Shown: positions 36,966 to 47,206, counted from the first letter of the stretch. The stretch: DNA of 64,000 nucleotides from Alistipes sp. (GCA_021201825.1 JAJQED010000028.1:62001-126000), one strand, 5' to 3'. Numbers and translations: made by a program. The notes: a model not told the origin generated them from the sequence alone.

Positions 36966-38417
36966 TCAGCCGAGCGCTTTGAGCCCGGCCACCAGAAAAT
37001 CCCAGAATTTTTGTACCGACCCTGTTTCGAGGCGTTCGTCCGGGGAATGCACTCCCCGGAGCGTAGGGCCGATGGAGATCATTTCAAGGTGCGGATACTT
37101 CTCCAGGAACAGCCCGCATTCCAGCCCGGCATGGATAGCCCGGACTTTGGCGTCGGTCCCGAAAAGTTTGCGGTAGGTATTTTCGAACACTTCCAGCAGC
37201 CGTGAATCAGGGTCGGGCTTCCAACCCGGGTAACCCTCCGAATGCCTTACCCGGGCCCCGGCAAGCTCCATCACGCTCCTTACGGACTGTGCCGCGGCAT
37301 AGCGGGCCGGGTCCACCGAAGAGCGCTGCGAGGTGGTAACCACTATACTCTGCTCTTCCTGTTTGACCGAGGCGAGGTTTGTTGAGGTCTCCACCAAGCC
37401 GGGAATCGCACTGCTCATGGCCAGCACCCCGTTCGGCACTCCCAACAGGGCGTTCAGCAACCTGTCCTGCACACTCGGATGGATAAAGGTTTCCCGTTGC
37501 AGCTCTTCGCTCACCAGTATATCCATGCCGGGCTCCGCATGGGAGAACTCCTCCCGGGCATCCACGGCAAAATTTTCGTATACTTCGAAAAACCGCGCCA
37601 TAAGGCGGACCGGCACCCCGACTACGGCATGCGCCTCACGGGGAATGGCGTTGCGCAGGTTTCCGCCATCGATTGCCGACAACCTGATCCCCGCTTCCCG
37701 CTGCCCGGCATACAGCAACCTTGCAAGCAGCTTATTGGAATTGGCCAGCCCCTTGTCTATATCATCCCCGGAATGGCCGCCTTTCAGGCCGTTTATGTTC
37801 ACGCTGAAAAAGGCATATCCCTCCCCGGCCGGTTCTGTCCCGTAAGGGAACCGGGCGACGGTATCTATCCCACCGGCACAGCCTATGAATATTTCCCCCT
37901 CGTCTTCGGAATCGAGGTTGACCAGGTAACGGCCCGTTATCATATCCCGTCCGAGATTGAACGCACCCGTAAGGCCCGTCTCCTCGTCTACGGTAAACAG
38001 GGCCTCGATGGGTGGCAAACCCGGTTCGTCCGCTATGAGCAGGGCCAGCGCAGCGGCCATACCTATGCCGTCGTCCGCGCCGAGCGTCGTGCCACGGGCT
38101 TTAACCCAGTCCCCGTCCACATATGCCTCGATCGGGTCGTTGTCGAAATCGAAGACAACGTCCGAGTTCTTTTCGCAAACCATGTCCACATGGCTTTGCA
38201 GGACGACCACCGGCTTTGCGGCTCCCTCGCCCGTGGCCGGACGGCAAATGACGATGTTCCCCGCGCTGTCTTTCTTAAAAGGCAGCCCGTGCTCGCGGGC
38301 GAACTGCTCGAGGAATGCTATTATCTTCCCCTCTTTTTTGGAGGGGCGCGGCACGCGGGTTATCCGTTCGAATATCTCCCAAACCGGCTGCGGCGAAAGG
38401 TGTGACAATTTACCCAT
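36966..38417 (-). CDS. pepD: Aminoacyl-histidine dipeptidase (M20 family)
   Basis: 483-residue cytosolic zinc dipeptidase. Zinc and catalytic motifs of the M20C group are visible: LQSHVDMVCEKN (His and Asp), GTTLGADDGIGMA (bridging Asp), FTVDEETGLTGAF (catalytic and ligand Glu) and HAGLECGLF (C-terminal ligand region). The dimerisation lid domain lies at about 205-390. ATG 38417 is chosen since MGKLSHLSPQPVWEIFERI matches the usual PepD start; the open frame continues upstream to 38489 without homology. It is divergent from ispF. Complete. Confidence 0.95.
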   Translation of the reverse strand: MGKLSHLSPQPVWEIFERITRVPRPSKKEGKIIAFLEQFAREHGLPFKKDSAGNIVICRPATGEGAAKPVVVLQSHVDMVCEKNSDVVFDFDNDPIEAYVDGDWVKARGTTLGADDGIGMAAALALLIADEPGLPPIEALFTVDEETGLTGAFNLGRDMITGRYLVNLDSEDEGEIFIGCAGGIDTVARFPYGTEPAGEGYAFFSVNINGLKGGHSGDDIDKGLANSNKLLARLLYAGQREAGIRLSAIDGGNLRNAIPREAHAVVGVPVRLMARFFEVYENFAVDAREEFSHAEPGMDILVSEELQRETFIHPSVQDRLLNALLGVPNGVLAMSSAIPGLVETSTNLASVKQEEQSIVVTTSQRSSVDPARYAAAQSVRSVMELAGARVRHSEGYPGWKPDPDSRLLEVFENTYRKLFGTDAKVRAIHAGLECGLFLEKYPHLEMISIGPTLRGVHSPDERLETGSVQKFWDFLVAGLKALG

Positions 38418-38513
38418 AACGTATATTTTTCGATCTGTCCCGATTATACCCGCTATTGCAATGCACGGCGCTCGCGGCATCGGCAGCAATGCGGGCGGTA
38501 AAACCCTCGCTAA

Positions 38514-38547
38514 TTTAAATAAAATGCACCGAAGTTTGCTACATTTG
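38514..38547 (+). promoter_or_regulatory. Promoter of ispF
   Basis: TTTA at 38514-38517 and TACATTTG at 38540-38547 (spacer 22), 27 bp before the ispF ATG. Confidence 0.6.
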
Positions 38548-38573
38548 CAACCGGCACACTAAATTTCCGGGAT

Positions 38574-39056
38574 ATGGACGGCATCAGGATTGGGCACGGT
38601 TACGACGTACATGCCCTGCGCGAGGGGCTTCCGCTGATAATCGGCGGTGTCCGCATTGAACACGAAAAGGGCTTCGTAGCCCATTCCGACGGCGACGTAC
38701 TGGTCCATGCGCTGTGCGACGCCCTGTTGGGCGCCCTGGCCCTCGGGGATATCGGGGCACATTTCCCCGATACGGACCCCGGCTATAAAGGTGCCGATTC
38801 CATGCAGTTGCTTGCAAAGGTCTACGGCCTTGCCCGGGAAAGGGGTTACCGGCTGGTAAACGCCGATATGACCGTCCTGATGCAAAGGCCCAAACTGCGC
38901 CCCCACATCGACGCCATGCGGGCCAATATAGCACGGGCCCTGTCGGTCCCGGTCGATACCGTGTCCGTCAAAGCCACCACCGAGGAGAAGCTCGGCTTTA
39001 CCGGAAGCGAGCAGGGAGCCGCCGCCCATGCGGTGGTCCTGCTTACCCGTGCCTGA
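38574..39056 (+). CDS. ispF: 2-C-methyl-D-erythritol 2,4-cyclodiphosphate synthase
   Basis: 160 residues. Cyclises CDP-methylerythritol 2-phosphate in the non-mevalonate isoprenoid pathway. Metal ligands Asp11, His13 and His45 are seen in GHGYDVHAL and [32 protein letters not shown] and [13 protein letters not shown] (the flexible C-terminal loop) are also typical. Functions as a homotrimer in the cytosol. Single gene with its own promoter; the neighbours are unrelated. Confidence 0.97.
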   Translation: MDGIRIGHGYDVHALREGLPLIIGGVRIEHEKGFVAHSDGDVLVHALCDALLGALALGDIGAHFPDTDPGYKGADSMQLLAKVYGLARERGYRLVNADMTVLMQRPKLRPHIDAMRANIARALSVPVDTVSVKATTEEKLGFTGSEQGAAAHAVVLLTRA

Positions 39057-39089
39057 CGGGCCCCGGAGCCCGTCCGTGGCGCCTTTCCC

Positions 39090-39599
39090 TTAATATATCT
39101 TGGTCATAAACCCGGTGTAGCTCACCGTGGTATTGTTGACCGCCGAGATTTCCAGTGTCGCATCACCGGTACATACACGTACGGTCAACTTGAAATGGTA
39201 GTTGGTCGCGCTGAAGAGCGTGTCGGTGAACGTTATTGTCCAATACTGCCCGTCCTGCGACTGTTCCGCCTTATACTCCCCCACGTTGCTCAGCGTGTAA
39301 TTGAGCATGGTGCGGCGGTAAGGGGCCATCAACCCCGAGAGATAGGGCAGGTTGAGGTCGATATATTCGTCATAGACGTTCATCCGGTAATTTACGTTCG
39401 AGATCTGCATCCGGCGGCCGGCCGGTTGTATCTGCATGAACTGCGGCTTGAAAGAATAGACGTGCGAGCGGACCAGCGAGTCCATATATTCGCAATACTC
39501 CTCGCTCTTCATCCGGCGCTCCTCTTTCGTGAGGCCCCGGTTCGAAGCGCATGAACAGAACCCCGCCACGGCAAGGGCTAAAACGATCAGGTGTTTCAT
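39090..39599 (-). CDS. DUF4251-like lipoprotein
   Basis: 169 residues. Lipoprotein signal MKHLIVLALAVAGFCSC (Cys17 in lipobox FCSC), then a helix rich in charged residues and a beta-rich body (VNYRMNVYDEYIDLNLPYLS, TITFTDTLFSATNYHFKLTV). This matches the DUF4251 lipoproteins common in Bacteroidales, whose function is unknown. ATG 39599 is chosen because it opens the signal peptide; the frame is open 105 bases further upstream without it. Convergent with ispF. Probably periplasmic or outer-membrane-anchored. Confidence 0.85.
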   Translation of the reverse strand: MKHLIVLALAVAGFCSCASNRGLTKEERRMKSEEYCEYMDSLVRSHVYSFKPQFMQIQPAGRRMQISNVNYRMNVYDEYIDLNLPYLSGLMAPYRRTMLNYTLSNVGEYKAEQSQDGQYWTITFTDTLFSATNYHFKLTVRVCTGDATLEISAVNNTTVSYTGFMTKIY

Positions 39600-39736
39600 G
39601 ATTCTTTTTTTTCGGTTTAATTCACAAGCGAACGACTCAAATATCCTGCCCCGGATACCGCCGTTGTATATCGTTCGGAAAAAATCAGTACCTTTAGGAA
39701 CCACGTTTCCCGTGTAACCGCCTTAACGTACTACCT

Positions 39737-40459
39737 ATGCGCCCTTTGCATATTATTACCCCTGTCAAAGATTCTATCGGGCTGGCAGTCCAAACTTTCC
39801 GGTCCGTACTGGAAGCGGAGCTACCACCGGGGTCGAAATATACCGTATATAACGACCGGAGCACTCCCGGTAACCGGACGGTCCTGGAAAATACCGCGCG
39901 GCAATACGGGTTCCACCTGGTTCACCTCGAAGATATTACGGACAACCCCTCTCCCAACTACCTTACCGTGCTTCGCATGGCCCGCAGGGATGCCCTCGCG
40001 GCCGGGGCCCACCTGCTGATCATCGAGTCGGACGTGACCGTGCGCCCGGACACCGTAACGGCCCTCTACGGTAAAGCGACGGATCTGCCCGTGTGCGGCA
40101 TGGCGGCGGCCGTAACCGTGGACCGGGACGGCCACATCAACTATCCTTACGACAAGATGGGACTGCCGTTCCAAAAATATTCGGACATTCCCACCCGTAA
40201 GCACCTGAATTTCTGCTGCACCCTGTTGACAGTAGAGCTGCTCGAGCGGGTCGATTTCGAAAGGTTCGACGCCAGCAAGTCGTGGTTCGACGTTACCGTC
40301 TCGCGGGAATCGCTCAAGCGGGGGCTCGCCAACTATGCCTGCACAGGGATCCGGGTTCTGCACCAGCCCCACGGCAGCCGTCCCTGGAAGCAGTTGAAGT
40401 ACAAGAATCCGCTTAAATATTACTGGCTGAAAATAATCAAAAAGCGGGACCGCATCTGA
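39737..40459 (+). CDS. GT2-family glycosyltransferase
   Basis: 240 residues with a GT-A fold: ITPVKDSIGLAVQTFRSVLE at the nucleotide-binding start, YTVYNDRSTP (Asp-containing UDP region), LLIIESDVTVRPDT (the DXD-like metal site is ESDV) and a basic C-terminus with no membrane helix. It resembles small Bacteroidetes family 2 transferases that decorate surface glycans. There is no cluster of sugar genes around it, so the acceptor is unknown. A weak promoter (TACCTTTA at 39689-39696, GTTG 22 bp before it) precedes it. Confidence 0.82.
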   Translation: MRPLHIITPVKDSIGLAVQTFRSVLEAELPPGSKYTVYNDRSTPGNRTVLENTARQYGFHLVHLEDITDNPSPNYLTVLRMARRDALAAGAHLLIIESDVTVRPDTVTALYGKATDLPVCGMAAAVTVDRDGHINYPYDKMGLPFQKYSDIPTRKHLNFCCTLLTVELLERVDFERFDASKSWFDVTVSRESLKRGLANYACTGIRVLHQPHGSRPWKQLKYKNPLKYYWLKIIKKRDRI

Positions 40460-40495
40460 CCGGCGACAAGCCGGCAGGCAAATACCGCGAAAAAT

Positions 40496-40533
40496 AATCC
40501 CGTGGGCTGTTCACTACCCACGGGGATTTCTTT
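40496..40533. terminator. Bidirectional terminator
   Basis: ATCCCGTGGG pairs with CCCACGGGGAT over a 10-nt loop, with T-rich tracts on both strands. It serves the glycosyltransferase gene (+) and rubredoxin gene (-). Confidence 0.85.
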
Positions 40534-40542
40534 TACGGCGCC

Positions 40543-40704
40543 TTATTCTTCGGGCGAAAAATCCTCTTTACCTACGCCGCAGAGGGGGCATACCCAATCG
40601 TCGGGAATATCTTCGAACGCAGTACCCGGAGCGATCCCTCCGTCCGGATCACCTTTTTCGGGGTCGTAAACCCAACCGCAAACGTCACATTTGTACTTTT
40701 TCAT
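40543..40704 (-). CDS. Rubredoxin
   Basis: 53-residue electron carrier. The two CxxC knuckles that bind one iron are seen in [17 protein letters not shown] and [14 protein letters not shown], with the usual aromatic core residues. Start ATG 40704 ([14 protein letters not shown]) gives the standard length; eight more codons are open upstream from 40728. In anaerobes rubredoxin commonly passes electrons to oxygen- or peroxide-detoxifying enzymes; no partner gene lies nearby. Confidence 0.95.
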   Translation of the reverse strand: MKKYKCDVCGWVYDPEKGDPDGGIAPGTAFEDIPDDWVCPLCGVGKEDFSPEE

Positions 40705-40791
40705 AATCTTCGAATTTTGGTTGATCAACCGGCGACAGGCATATACCGTGCCTTACACGCTGGGACCCGGCTCCTACCGGGACCCAGCCGG

Positions 40792-42138
40792 CTAATATAT
40801 GCCGGTATAGGTCTGCGGGGAGAGGTGCCGGAGCTCTTCCCTTACCTGTTCGCTCACATCCAAGTTAGCGATAAATTCCGATATATCCTCGCTCGTGATG
40901 GGTTTATTTGTCCGGGTAAGGGCTTTGAGGGCCTCGTAGGGCGATGGATAATTCTCGCGCCGCAGGATGGTCTGTATACCCTCGGCCACTACGGCCCAGT
41001 TCTGTTCCAGGTCCCGGTCTATGGCGTCGGGATTGATTATCAGCTTGTCCAGCCCTTTCATTATGGACTTGAACGCGATCACCGTATGGGCGATGGGCAC
41101 CCCGATATTACGCAGCACGGTGGAGTCCGTCAGGTCCCTTTGCAGCCTCGACACCGGAAGCTTGGCCGCCAGGTGTTCGAAGATGGCGTTGGCGATGCCC
41201 AGGTTACCCTCGGCGTTCTCGAAGTCTATAGGGTTGACCTTGTGGGGCATGGCCGACGAACCGACCTCGCCAGCTTTGATCTTCTGCTTGAAATACTCCA
41301 TCGAGACGTATGTCCAGATGTCACGGCACAAGTCTATCAGGATGGTATTTATCCGTTTGAACGCGTCGAAAATTGCGGCGATGTTGTCGTAATGTTCGAT
41401 CTGTGTAGTGGTCTGCGAGCGGTCGAGCCTCAGCACTTCGTTCACGAACCGGTTGGCGAACTCCACCCAATCGATATGGGGATAGGCCGCCATGTGGGCG
41501 TTGAAGTTTCCCGTCGCGCCGCCGAACTTCGCGGGCGCGGGGATGGCCCTCAACATGTCCGCCTGTTTGTTTATCCTCTCGGTGAATACCCTGAATTCCT
41601 TACCGAGCTTGGTCGGGGAGGCGGGCTGGCCGTGGGTGCGGGCCAGCAGGGCCACGTCTTTCCAATCTTCGGCCATCCTCTCCAGTCTGGCCAGCAGTTC
41701 ACCCAGCAACGGATAGTAGACCTCGTGCGAGGCATCCCGCAGGGAGTAGGGTGTGGCGGTATTGTTGATATCCTGCGAAGTAAGCCCGAAATGGACGAAC
41801 TCCTTGACATCCTGCAGCCCGAGGCCGTCCATCTTCTCCTTGATGAAATACTCCACGGCCTTGACGTCATGGTTAGTAGTACGTTCTATATCCTTTACCC
41901 GGCCGGCCTCTTCGGGGGTGAAGTCCCGGTAGATGCCGCGCAGGTCCCCGTATTTCGATTTATCCACTCCGGCCAGCTGCGGCAACGGTATCTCGCACAG
42001 GGCGATGAAATATTCTATCTCCACAAGGATGCGGTAGCGGATAAGGGCATATTCCGAAAAATATTGCTCCAGCGGGCTGCTGGCCGCCCGGTACCGCCCG
42101 TCAACCGGACTGATGGCTGTTATGCTGTCCAATTCCAT
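40792..42138 (-). CDS. purB: Adenylosuccinate lyase
   Basis: 448 residues. Cleaves SAICAR and adenylosuccinate with release of fumarate, in purine synthesis. The fumarase/aspartase signature is present (GSSAMPHKVNPIDFENAEG, with the catalytic Ser in the SSAMPHK loop), as are TTNHDVKAVEYFI and LTSQDINNTA. N-terminal MELDSITAISPVDGRYR is the family's normal start. Homotetrameric cytosolic enzyme. Own promoter at 42161-42192. Confidence 0.97.
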   Translation of the reverse strand: MELDSITAISPVDGRYRAASSPLEQYFSEYALIRYRILVEIEYFIALCEIPLPQLAGVDKSKYGDLRGIYRDFTPEEAGRVKDIERTTNHDVKAVEYFIKEKMDGLGLQDVKEFVHFGLTSQDINNTATPYSLRDASHEVYYPLLGELLARLERMAEDWKDVALLARTHGQPASPTKLGKEFRVFTERINKQADMLRAIPAPAKFGGATGNFNAHMAAYPHIDWVEFANRFVNEVLRLDRSQTTTQIEHYDNIAAIFDAFKRINTILIDLCRDIWTYVSMEYFKQKIKAGEVGSSAMPHKVNPIDFENAEGNLGIANAIFEHLAAKLPVSRLQRDLTDSTVLRNIGVPIAHTVIAFKSIMKGLDKLIINPDAIDRDLEQNWAVVAEGIQTILRRENYPSPYEALKALTRTNKPITSEDISEFIANLDVSEQVREELRHLSPQTYTGIY

Positions 42139-42160
42139 TTCATTCGTTTAAAGGTAAACG

Positions 42161-42192
42161 CAAATTTACCAATATCGCCTCATTTTACCAAG
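42161..42192 (-). promoter_or_regulatory. Promoter of purB
   Basis: TAAATTTG (minus, 42168-42161) with TTGG about 20 bp upstream. The -7 box lies 23 bp before the ATG. Confidence 0.55.
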
Positions 42193-42370
42193 TCCGCCCC
42201 GGAGCCGGACGGTCAAAAAGAGCATCCGTCTCCATGTCGGCCACGGCCTTACCACGGCAGGGCCGCCCCGGTCCGCGGGAGTTAAACGGTGTTTCCCCGC
42301 TCCCTACCCGCTCCCGCTTTTGTCAGGCCCGTCCCGGCAAAGGACGACCCCCACGGCCGCTCCTGCATTA

Positions 42371-42443
42371 TTATTGCTTCGGGGAGCGGTGCGGATCAAG
42401 GGTAACGCCCCGGAGGGGATACCGGGAAAGGCGGAAGCAATAA
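42371..42443. repeat. 10-bp inverted repeat bounding a 53-nt GC-rich element
   Basis: TTATTGCTTC at 42371-42380 is the exact complement of GAAGCAATAA at 42434-42443. The interior is GC-rich with smaller self-complementary parts. At 73 nt it has the length of a tRNA but lacks T-loop and D-loop consensus. Nature unknown: a structured RNA, operator or mobile remnant are all possible. Confidence 0.5.
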
Positions 42444-42459
42444 ATCCGGAAATTGTCGT

Positions 42460-42467
42460 TATCTTTG
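42460..42467 (+). promoter_or_regulatory. Candidate -7 box of DUF4834-mlaEF genes
   Basis: TATCTTTG fits TAnnTTTG, 16 bp before the ATG at 42483; no clear -33 box. The transcript would have a very short leader. Confidence 0.45.
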
Positions 42468-42482
42468 TAAATTGTTTTTGAT

Positions 42483-42779
42483 ATGGAAACCTTTCTCACA
42501 TTCATATTCGTAACCGTACTGGTGCTTTACCTTGCCGGACAGCTGGGCAAGTGGCTGCTGCGGCGGTGGATACTGCGTAAGCAGCGGGAGTTCGCCGAGA
42601 AGTTCGGGGAGCAGGCGGCCGGTTTCGGCCAGGCATATACCTGGTCCACGGGCACCCGCCGGCAGCGGCAATCCGCCACGGCCGAGGGAGAGATCAGGGT
42701 TCAGCGCACCCGCAGGGAAGAAAAGAAAGCCCGGGGACAGATAGGCGAATACGTCGATTTCGAGGAGGTAAAGGAATAG
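42483..42779 (+). CDS. DUF4834-family small membrane protein
   Basis: 98 residues. One N-terminal membrane helix (FLTFIFVTVLVLYLAGQLG) is followed by a strongly basic then mixed-charge cytoplasmic tail (RRWILRKQREF, TRREEKKARGQIGEYVDFEEV). This pattern matches the small DUF4834 proteins of Bacteroidetes, of unknown function. The closing YVDFEEVKE is, as I recall, typical. It precedes mlaE by 23 bp and may be cotranscribed with it. Confidence 0.8.
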   Translation: METFLTFIFVTVLVLYLAGQLGKWLLRRWILRKQREFAEKFGEQAAGFGQAYTWSTGTRRQRQSATAEGEIRVQRTRREEKKARGQIGEYVDFEEVKE

Positions 42780-42802
42780 CCTGCGGCGGCAAATAACTTT
42801 AT

Positions 42803-43543
42803 ATGAAGTTTTTCGAATTTTTAGGGAAGTATTTCATTTTGATGGGCAAGGTCTTTTCAAGGCCGGAGAAGTCCCGTATCTTCCGCAACAGGGTGGTTTT
42901 CGAGTTGGATGCCCTGGGTTTGAATTCGATAGGTATAGCCGCGATCATTTCGGTATTTATGGGTGCTGTGGTCACCCTGCAGATGTGTATCAATCTGGAA
43001 TCCCCGTTCATCCCGCAATACCTGATAGGATACGCTACACGGGAGGTAATGATCCTGGAGTTCAGTTCCACGGTGGTGGCGCTGATCCTGGCCGGAAAGG
43101 TCGGGAGCAATATCGCCTCGGAGATCGGCATCATGCGGATAACCGAGCAGATTGACGCGCTGGAGGTGATGGGGATAAACTCGGCCAATTACCTTATCCT
43201 GCCCAAAATAATCGCCACGGTTTTCTTCTTCCCGTTCCTGGGCATTATGAGTATCCTGATCGGATGCGTAGGCGGGTACGCTATCGCCATTATCACGGGC
43301 ATCATGAACCCTGAGGATTATATTACGGGCCTGAGGAGCGACTTCAAACTGTTCTCGATCTGGTACGCCCTTATAAAATGTTCGGTTTTCGCCTTTATCA
43401 TCACGTCCATTTCGGGGATGTACGGGTTCTACGCCCGTGGCAACTCGCTCGAAGTGGGGCGGGCCAGTACCAAGGCGGTTGTGGTAAGTTCCATCGTCAT
43501 ACTGATATTCGACCTTATACTCACCCAATTGTTGCTAATCTGA
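42803..43543 (+). CDS. mlaE: MlaE-family lipid-transport ABC permease
   Basis: 246 residues, five to six hydrophobic helices. Family motifs are MGAVVTLQMCINLESPFIP, VALILAGKVGSNIASEIGIM and the coupling segment RITEQIDALEVMGINSANYL. With MlaF it forms the inner-membrane part of a phospholipid transporter that maintains outer-membrane lipid asymmetry, using MCE-domain partners; no mlaD-type gene follows directly here. Its TGA overlaps the ATG of mlaF by one base (TGATG), so the two are translationally coupled. Confidence 0.94.
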   Translation: MKFFEFLGKYFILMGKVFSRPEKSRIFRNRVVFELDALGLNSIGIAAIISVFMGAVVTLQMCINLESPFIPQYLIGYATREVMILEFSSTVVALILAGKVGSNIASEIGIMRITEQIDALEVMGINSANYLILPKIIATVFFFPFLGIMSILIGCVGGYAIAIITGIMNPEDYITGLRSDFKLFSIWYALIKCSVFAFIITSISGMYGFYARGNSLEVGRASTKAVVVSSIVILIFDLILTQLLLI

Positions 43544-44313
43544 TGATCCGGGCCGAACATATATACAAGTCATTCGACGGGCGGACGGTCCTCGAGGATA
43601 TCAGCGCGGTCTTCGACCAGGGCAAGACCAACCTTATAATTGGCCAGAGCGGGTCGGGTAAAACGGTACTGCTCAAATGCCTTGTCGGGCTTCATACCGT
43701 GGACAGCGGGGATATCTACTATAATGACACCGATTTTACGGCCCTGGATTTCAAAGAGAGGAAAGCCATCCGCCAGCATGTGGGGATGATATTCCAGGGG
43801 GGCGCCCTGTTGGATTCGTCCACGGTGGAGGATAACGTGAAGCTGCCGCTCGACCTGTTTACCGACCAGACCGAGGAGGAGAAGCTGGACCGGGTGAATT
43901 TCTGCCTCCAGCGCGTGAACCTCGTCAACGCCAACCGCCTCTATCCGGCCGAGTTGAGTGGAGGGATGATAAAGCGTGTGGCCATCGCCCGCGCCATCGT
44001 ACTTAATCCCAAATACCTATTCTGCGACGAGCCCAACTCGGGCCTCGACCCGATGACATCTGTGGTCATCGACAACCTGATCCAGGAGATAACCCAGGAA
44101 TACTGCATTACCACGATCGTCAATACGCACGAAATGAATTCAGTGATGGAGATCGGCGAAAAGGTGATCTTTATCTACCAGGGCAAAAAATGGTGGGAGG
44201 GGTCCAAGAACGATATCCTGGATACCGACAACAGGGAGTTGAACGACTTCGTGTTCGCATCGTCCATCGCCAAGAAGTTCAAGGCGGCGGAGAAAGGCCT
44301 CGTCACCAAATGA
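43543..44313 (+). CDS. mlaF: MlaF-family lipid-transport ABC ATPase
   Basis: 256 residues. Walker A GQSGSGKT (34-41), Q-loop MIFQGGALLDSSTVEDNV (the GALLDS form typical of MlaF), signature ELSGGMIKRVAIARAI, Walker B YLFCDEPNSGLDP and switch His in VNTHEMNS. The start is ATG 43543 overlapping the mlaE stop; the longer frame upstream is the shadow of mlaE. It powers the MlaE permease. Its own stop overlaps the start of the next gene (ATGA). Confidence 0.95.
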   Translation: MIRAEHIYKSFDGRTVLEDISAVFDQGKTNLIIGQSGSGKTVLLKCLVGLHTVDSGDIYYNDTDFTALDFKERKAIRQHVGMIFQGGALLDSSTVEDNVKLPLDLFTDQTEEEKLDRVNFCLQRVNLVNANRLYPAELSGGMIKRVAIARAIVLNPKYLFCDEPNSGLDPMTSVVIDNLIQEITQEYCITTIVNTHEMNSVMEIGEKVIFIYQGKKWWEGSKNDILDTDNRELNDFVFASSIAKKFKAAEKGLVTK

Positions 44314-44828
44314 GACAGGTCGGCCGTTCCGTTATAACCTTTACCGCATTTTTAGCTTTAACCACTATGGCCCCGGGCAGCAACCTCAACGCACAGGGAC
44401 CCGGACCGGACGGCAGGGCTATCGTTTTGGGCGACTCCGGCGGGCTTACCTATTCCCTGTTATCGTTGGAATTATGGGACCGGGAGATCCCCGCCGGGTT
44501 TCTTCCGGTCGAAATGGCCGAATCTCCCCGGTACGTCTTCCGGTTTAAGCTTAACATACGACACAGTTCCGGACAGACCGAATCCGGGTTGCCGTTGAGC
44601 TACCTTACGGTTACCGGGAATTACGGTTTTATAACACACGGCGCGGACGGTCCGGCAGTTTTTACGGGCGAGATCGGCAGCCGGTGGAACGGGACCGAAT
44701 ATGCCGAAGTCCTCTCGGAACCCACCGCAGACGGCCCGCTTCAACGGTTTCTCGGGGCTGAACGGCTAATCGAGATGCTTTGTGACCTTACCGCCTTTAG
44801 CGACCGGAACCAGGAAGAACAGTTATGA
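44310..44828 (+). CDS. Secreted protein of unknown function, coupled to mlaF (paralogue A)
   Basis: 172 residues with a signal peptide (MRQVGRSVITFTAFLALTTM to about NAQG). Not a family I recognise. It is clearly paralogous to the next gene: YSLLSLELWDREIPAGFLP against YYVSSFALWDGDLPPASLP, YVFRFKLN against FIFRFKLS, and a shared EPTADGPLQ / EPEADGELQ segment. Its ATG overlaps the mlaF TGA and its end overlaps the next ATG, so it is translated with the Mla proteins. A periplasmic role linked to lipid transport is a guess from context. Confidence 0.8.
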   Translation: MRQVGRSVITFTAFLALTTMAPGSNLNAQGPGPDGRAIVLGDSGGLTYSLLSLELWDREIPAGFLPVEMAESPRYVFRFKLNIRHSSGQTESGLPLSYLTVTGNYGFITHGADGPAVFTGEIGSRWNGTEYAEVLSEPTADGPLQRFLGAERLIEMLCDLTAFSDRNQEEQL

Positions 44829-45307
44829 AATCCATCGCCATTACCTTAATGATAAACCTATTAGCGGCTGCCTCACAGGGTGACCACGAACTTTTGATCA
44901 AAGACGGGGCCACCAAATATTACGTCTCTTCTTTCGCCTTGTGGGACGGGGATCTGCCGCCGGCAAGCCTGCCCGACGGCACCGAGGGCGAGCCAGAGTT
45001 TATTTTCCGCTTCAAATTGAGCGGCGAGTTCGTTATGGATCATGTCGGGGAGCTGCCGGTCTACTATTCCGATACCGCCAAAATGTACGGGGTCGTAGTC
45101 CGGGATAAGGACGGTTACACGGTATATACGGGCCGGATAATCGAAAAATGGTCCCCGGACCATAACCGGTATATAGATTTCCAAGAGGAGCCGGAAGCCG
45201 ACGGGGAACTTCAGGAGTATCTGCAAGACGGCCACACGGAGGCTTTTATCGACTACCTGCGGCGATTGTCTGCCGGCGAAAGCGGGCACACAGCCGGATG
45301 GTTCTGA
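44825..45307 (+). CDS. Secreted protein of unknown function (paralogue B)
   Basis: 160 residues. Short signal peptide (MKSIAITLMINLLAAASQG), then a domain homologous over its whole length to the preceding gene. The pair seems to come from tandem duplication followed by strong divergence. The start overlaps the previous stop (ATGA). Beta-rich, no cysteines apparent, many acidic residues. Last gene of the DUF4834-mlaE-mlaF cluster; convergent with the next gene. Confidence 0.8.
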   Translation: MKSIAITLMINLLAAASQGDHELLIKDGATKYYVSSFALWDGDLPPASLPDGTEGEPEFIFRFKLSGEFVMDHVGELPVYYSDTAKMYGVVVRDKDGYTVYTGRIIEKWSPDHNRYIDFQEEPEADGELQEYLQDGHTEAFIDYLRRLSAGESGHTAGWF

Positions 45308-45337
45308 CCAGCCGGTCCGATCGGCACCCGGGCGGTT

Positions 45338-45889
45338 TTACCTTGTCCAGACAACCAGGATCTTTCCATGCGGGCCGCCCTCGGGGGCATAGCGCTCATC
45401 GACCATAATATAATGCAGCCCGCATATATCTTTTTTCCGCAACCCCTCCAAAGCCTGTTTTCCGCTGCCGGCATCCATCGTTTTCCCGTCTATCATCACA
45501 GCGTCATACTCCGAATGATCGGCAAGGAATGCGGTCCGTTTCTGTCGGATCCATTTCCTGCGCATCGGCTTGGTGACCACCCAGATAACACTCGTCTTAT
45601 GGCCTTTATTCACATATTTGCCCCTGTAAAATTCTTCGGCGGATTGACCCGATAAGTATGCTATGTGCGCACCCTCTGCCCGGCGGCGGGCCAGTATCCC
45701 GTCCGCCTGGCGGGCTTCATAACCCTGGCCGTCGATGATATACCACGAATTACTGTCTACCGGGATAGCGGGGTAGACCGCCTCCATCCATTCCAAAATA
45801 TAGTCCCTGTCCGGCGGAATTCCCGACGCAGGCACGATGGCGAGTAAGATTCCCGCCGTAATAAGTATGGACCGAATCCTTGGAGTCAT
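45338..45889 (-). CDS. Hypothetical secreted protein
   Basis: 183 residues with an N-terminal signal peptide (IRSILITAGILLAIVPASG). The mature part is basic in its middle (TKPMRRKWIRQKRTAFLAD) and ends in PHGKILVVWTR. I recognise no family. Intact, ordinary codon use, alone on the minus strand between the mlaF cluster and gapA. No promoter consensus was identified. Confidence 0.75.
   Translation of the reverse strand: MTPRIRSILITAGILLAIVPASGIPPDRDYILEWMEAVYPAIPVDSNSWYIIDGQGYEARQADGILARRRAEGAHIAYLSGQSAEEFYRGKYVNKGHKTSVIWVVTKPMRRKWIRQKRTAFLADHSEYDAVMIDGKTMDAGSGKQALEGLRKKDICGLHYIMVDERYAPEGGPHGKILVVWTR

Positions 45890-47206
<1,317 letters not shown>

Larger units (their letters stand above)
42139..42482. 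other. 344-bp divergent intergenic region
   Basis: Holds the purB promoter, the DUF4834 gene promoter and an inverted repeat at 42371-42443. The middle part (42190-42370) is GC-rich with no gene seen. Confidence 0.6.

Noticed and set aside
42371..42443. tRNA gene
   Set aside because: The length and end stem fit, but there is no T-arm or D-arm consensus and no anticodon stem.
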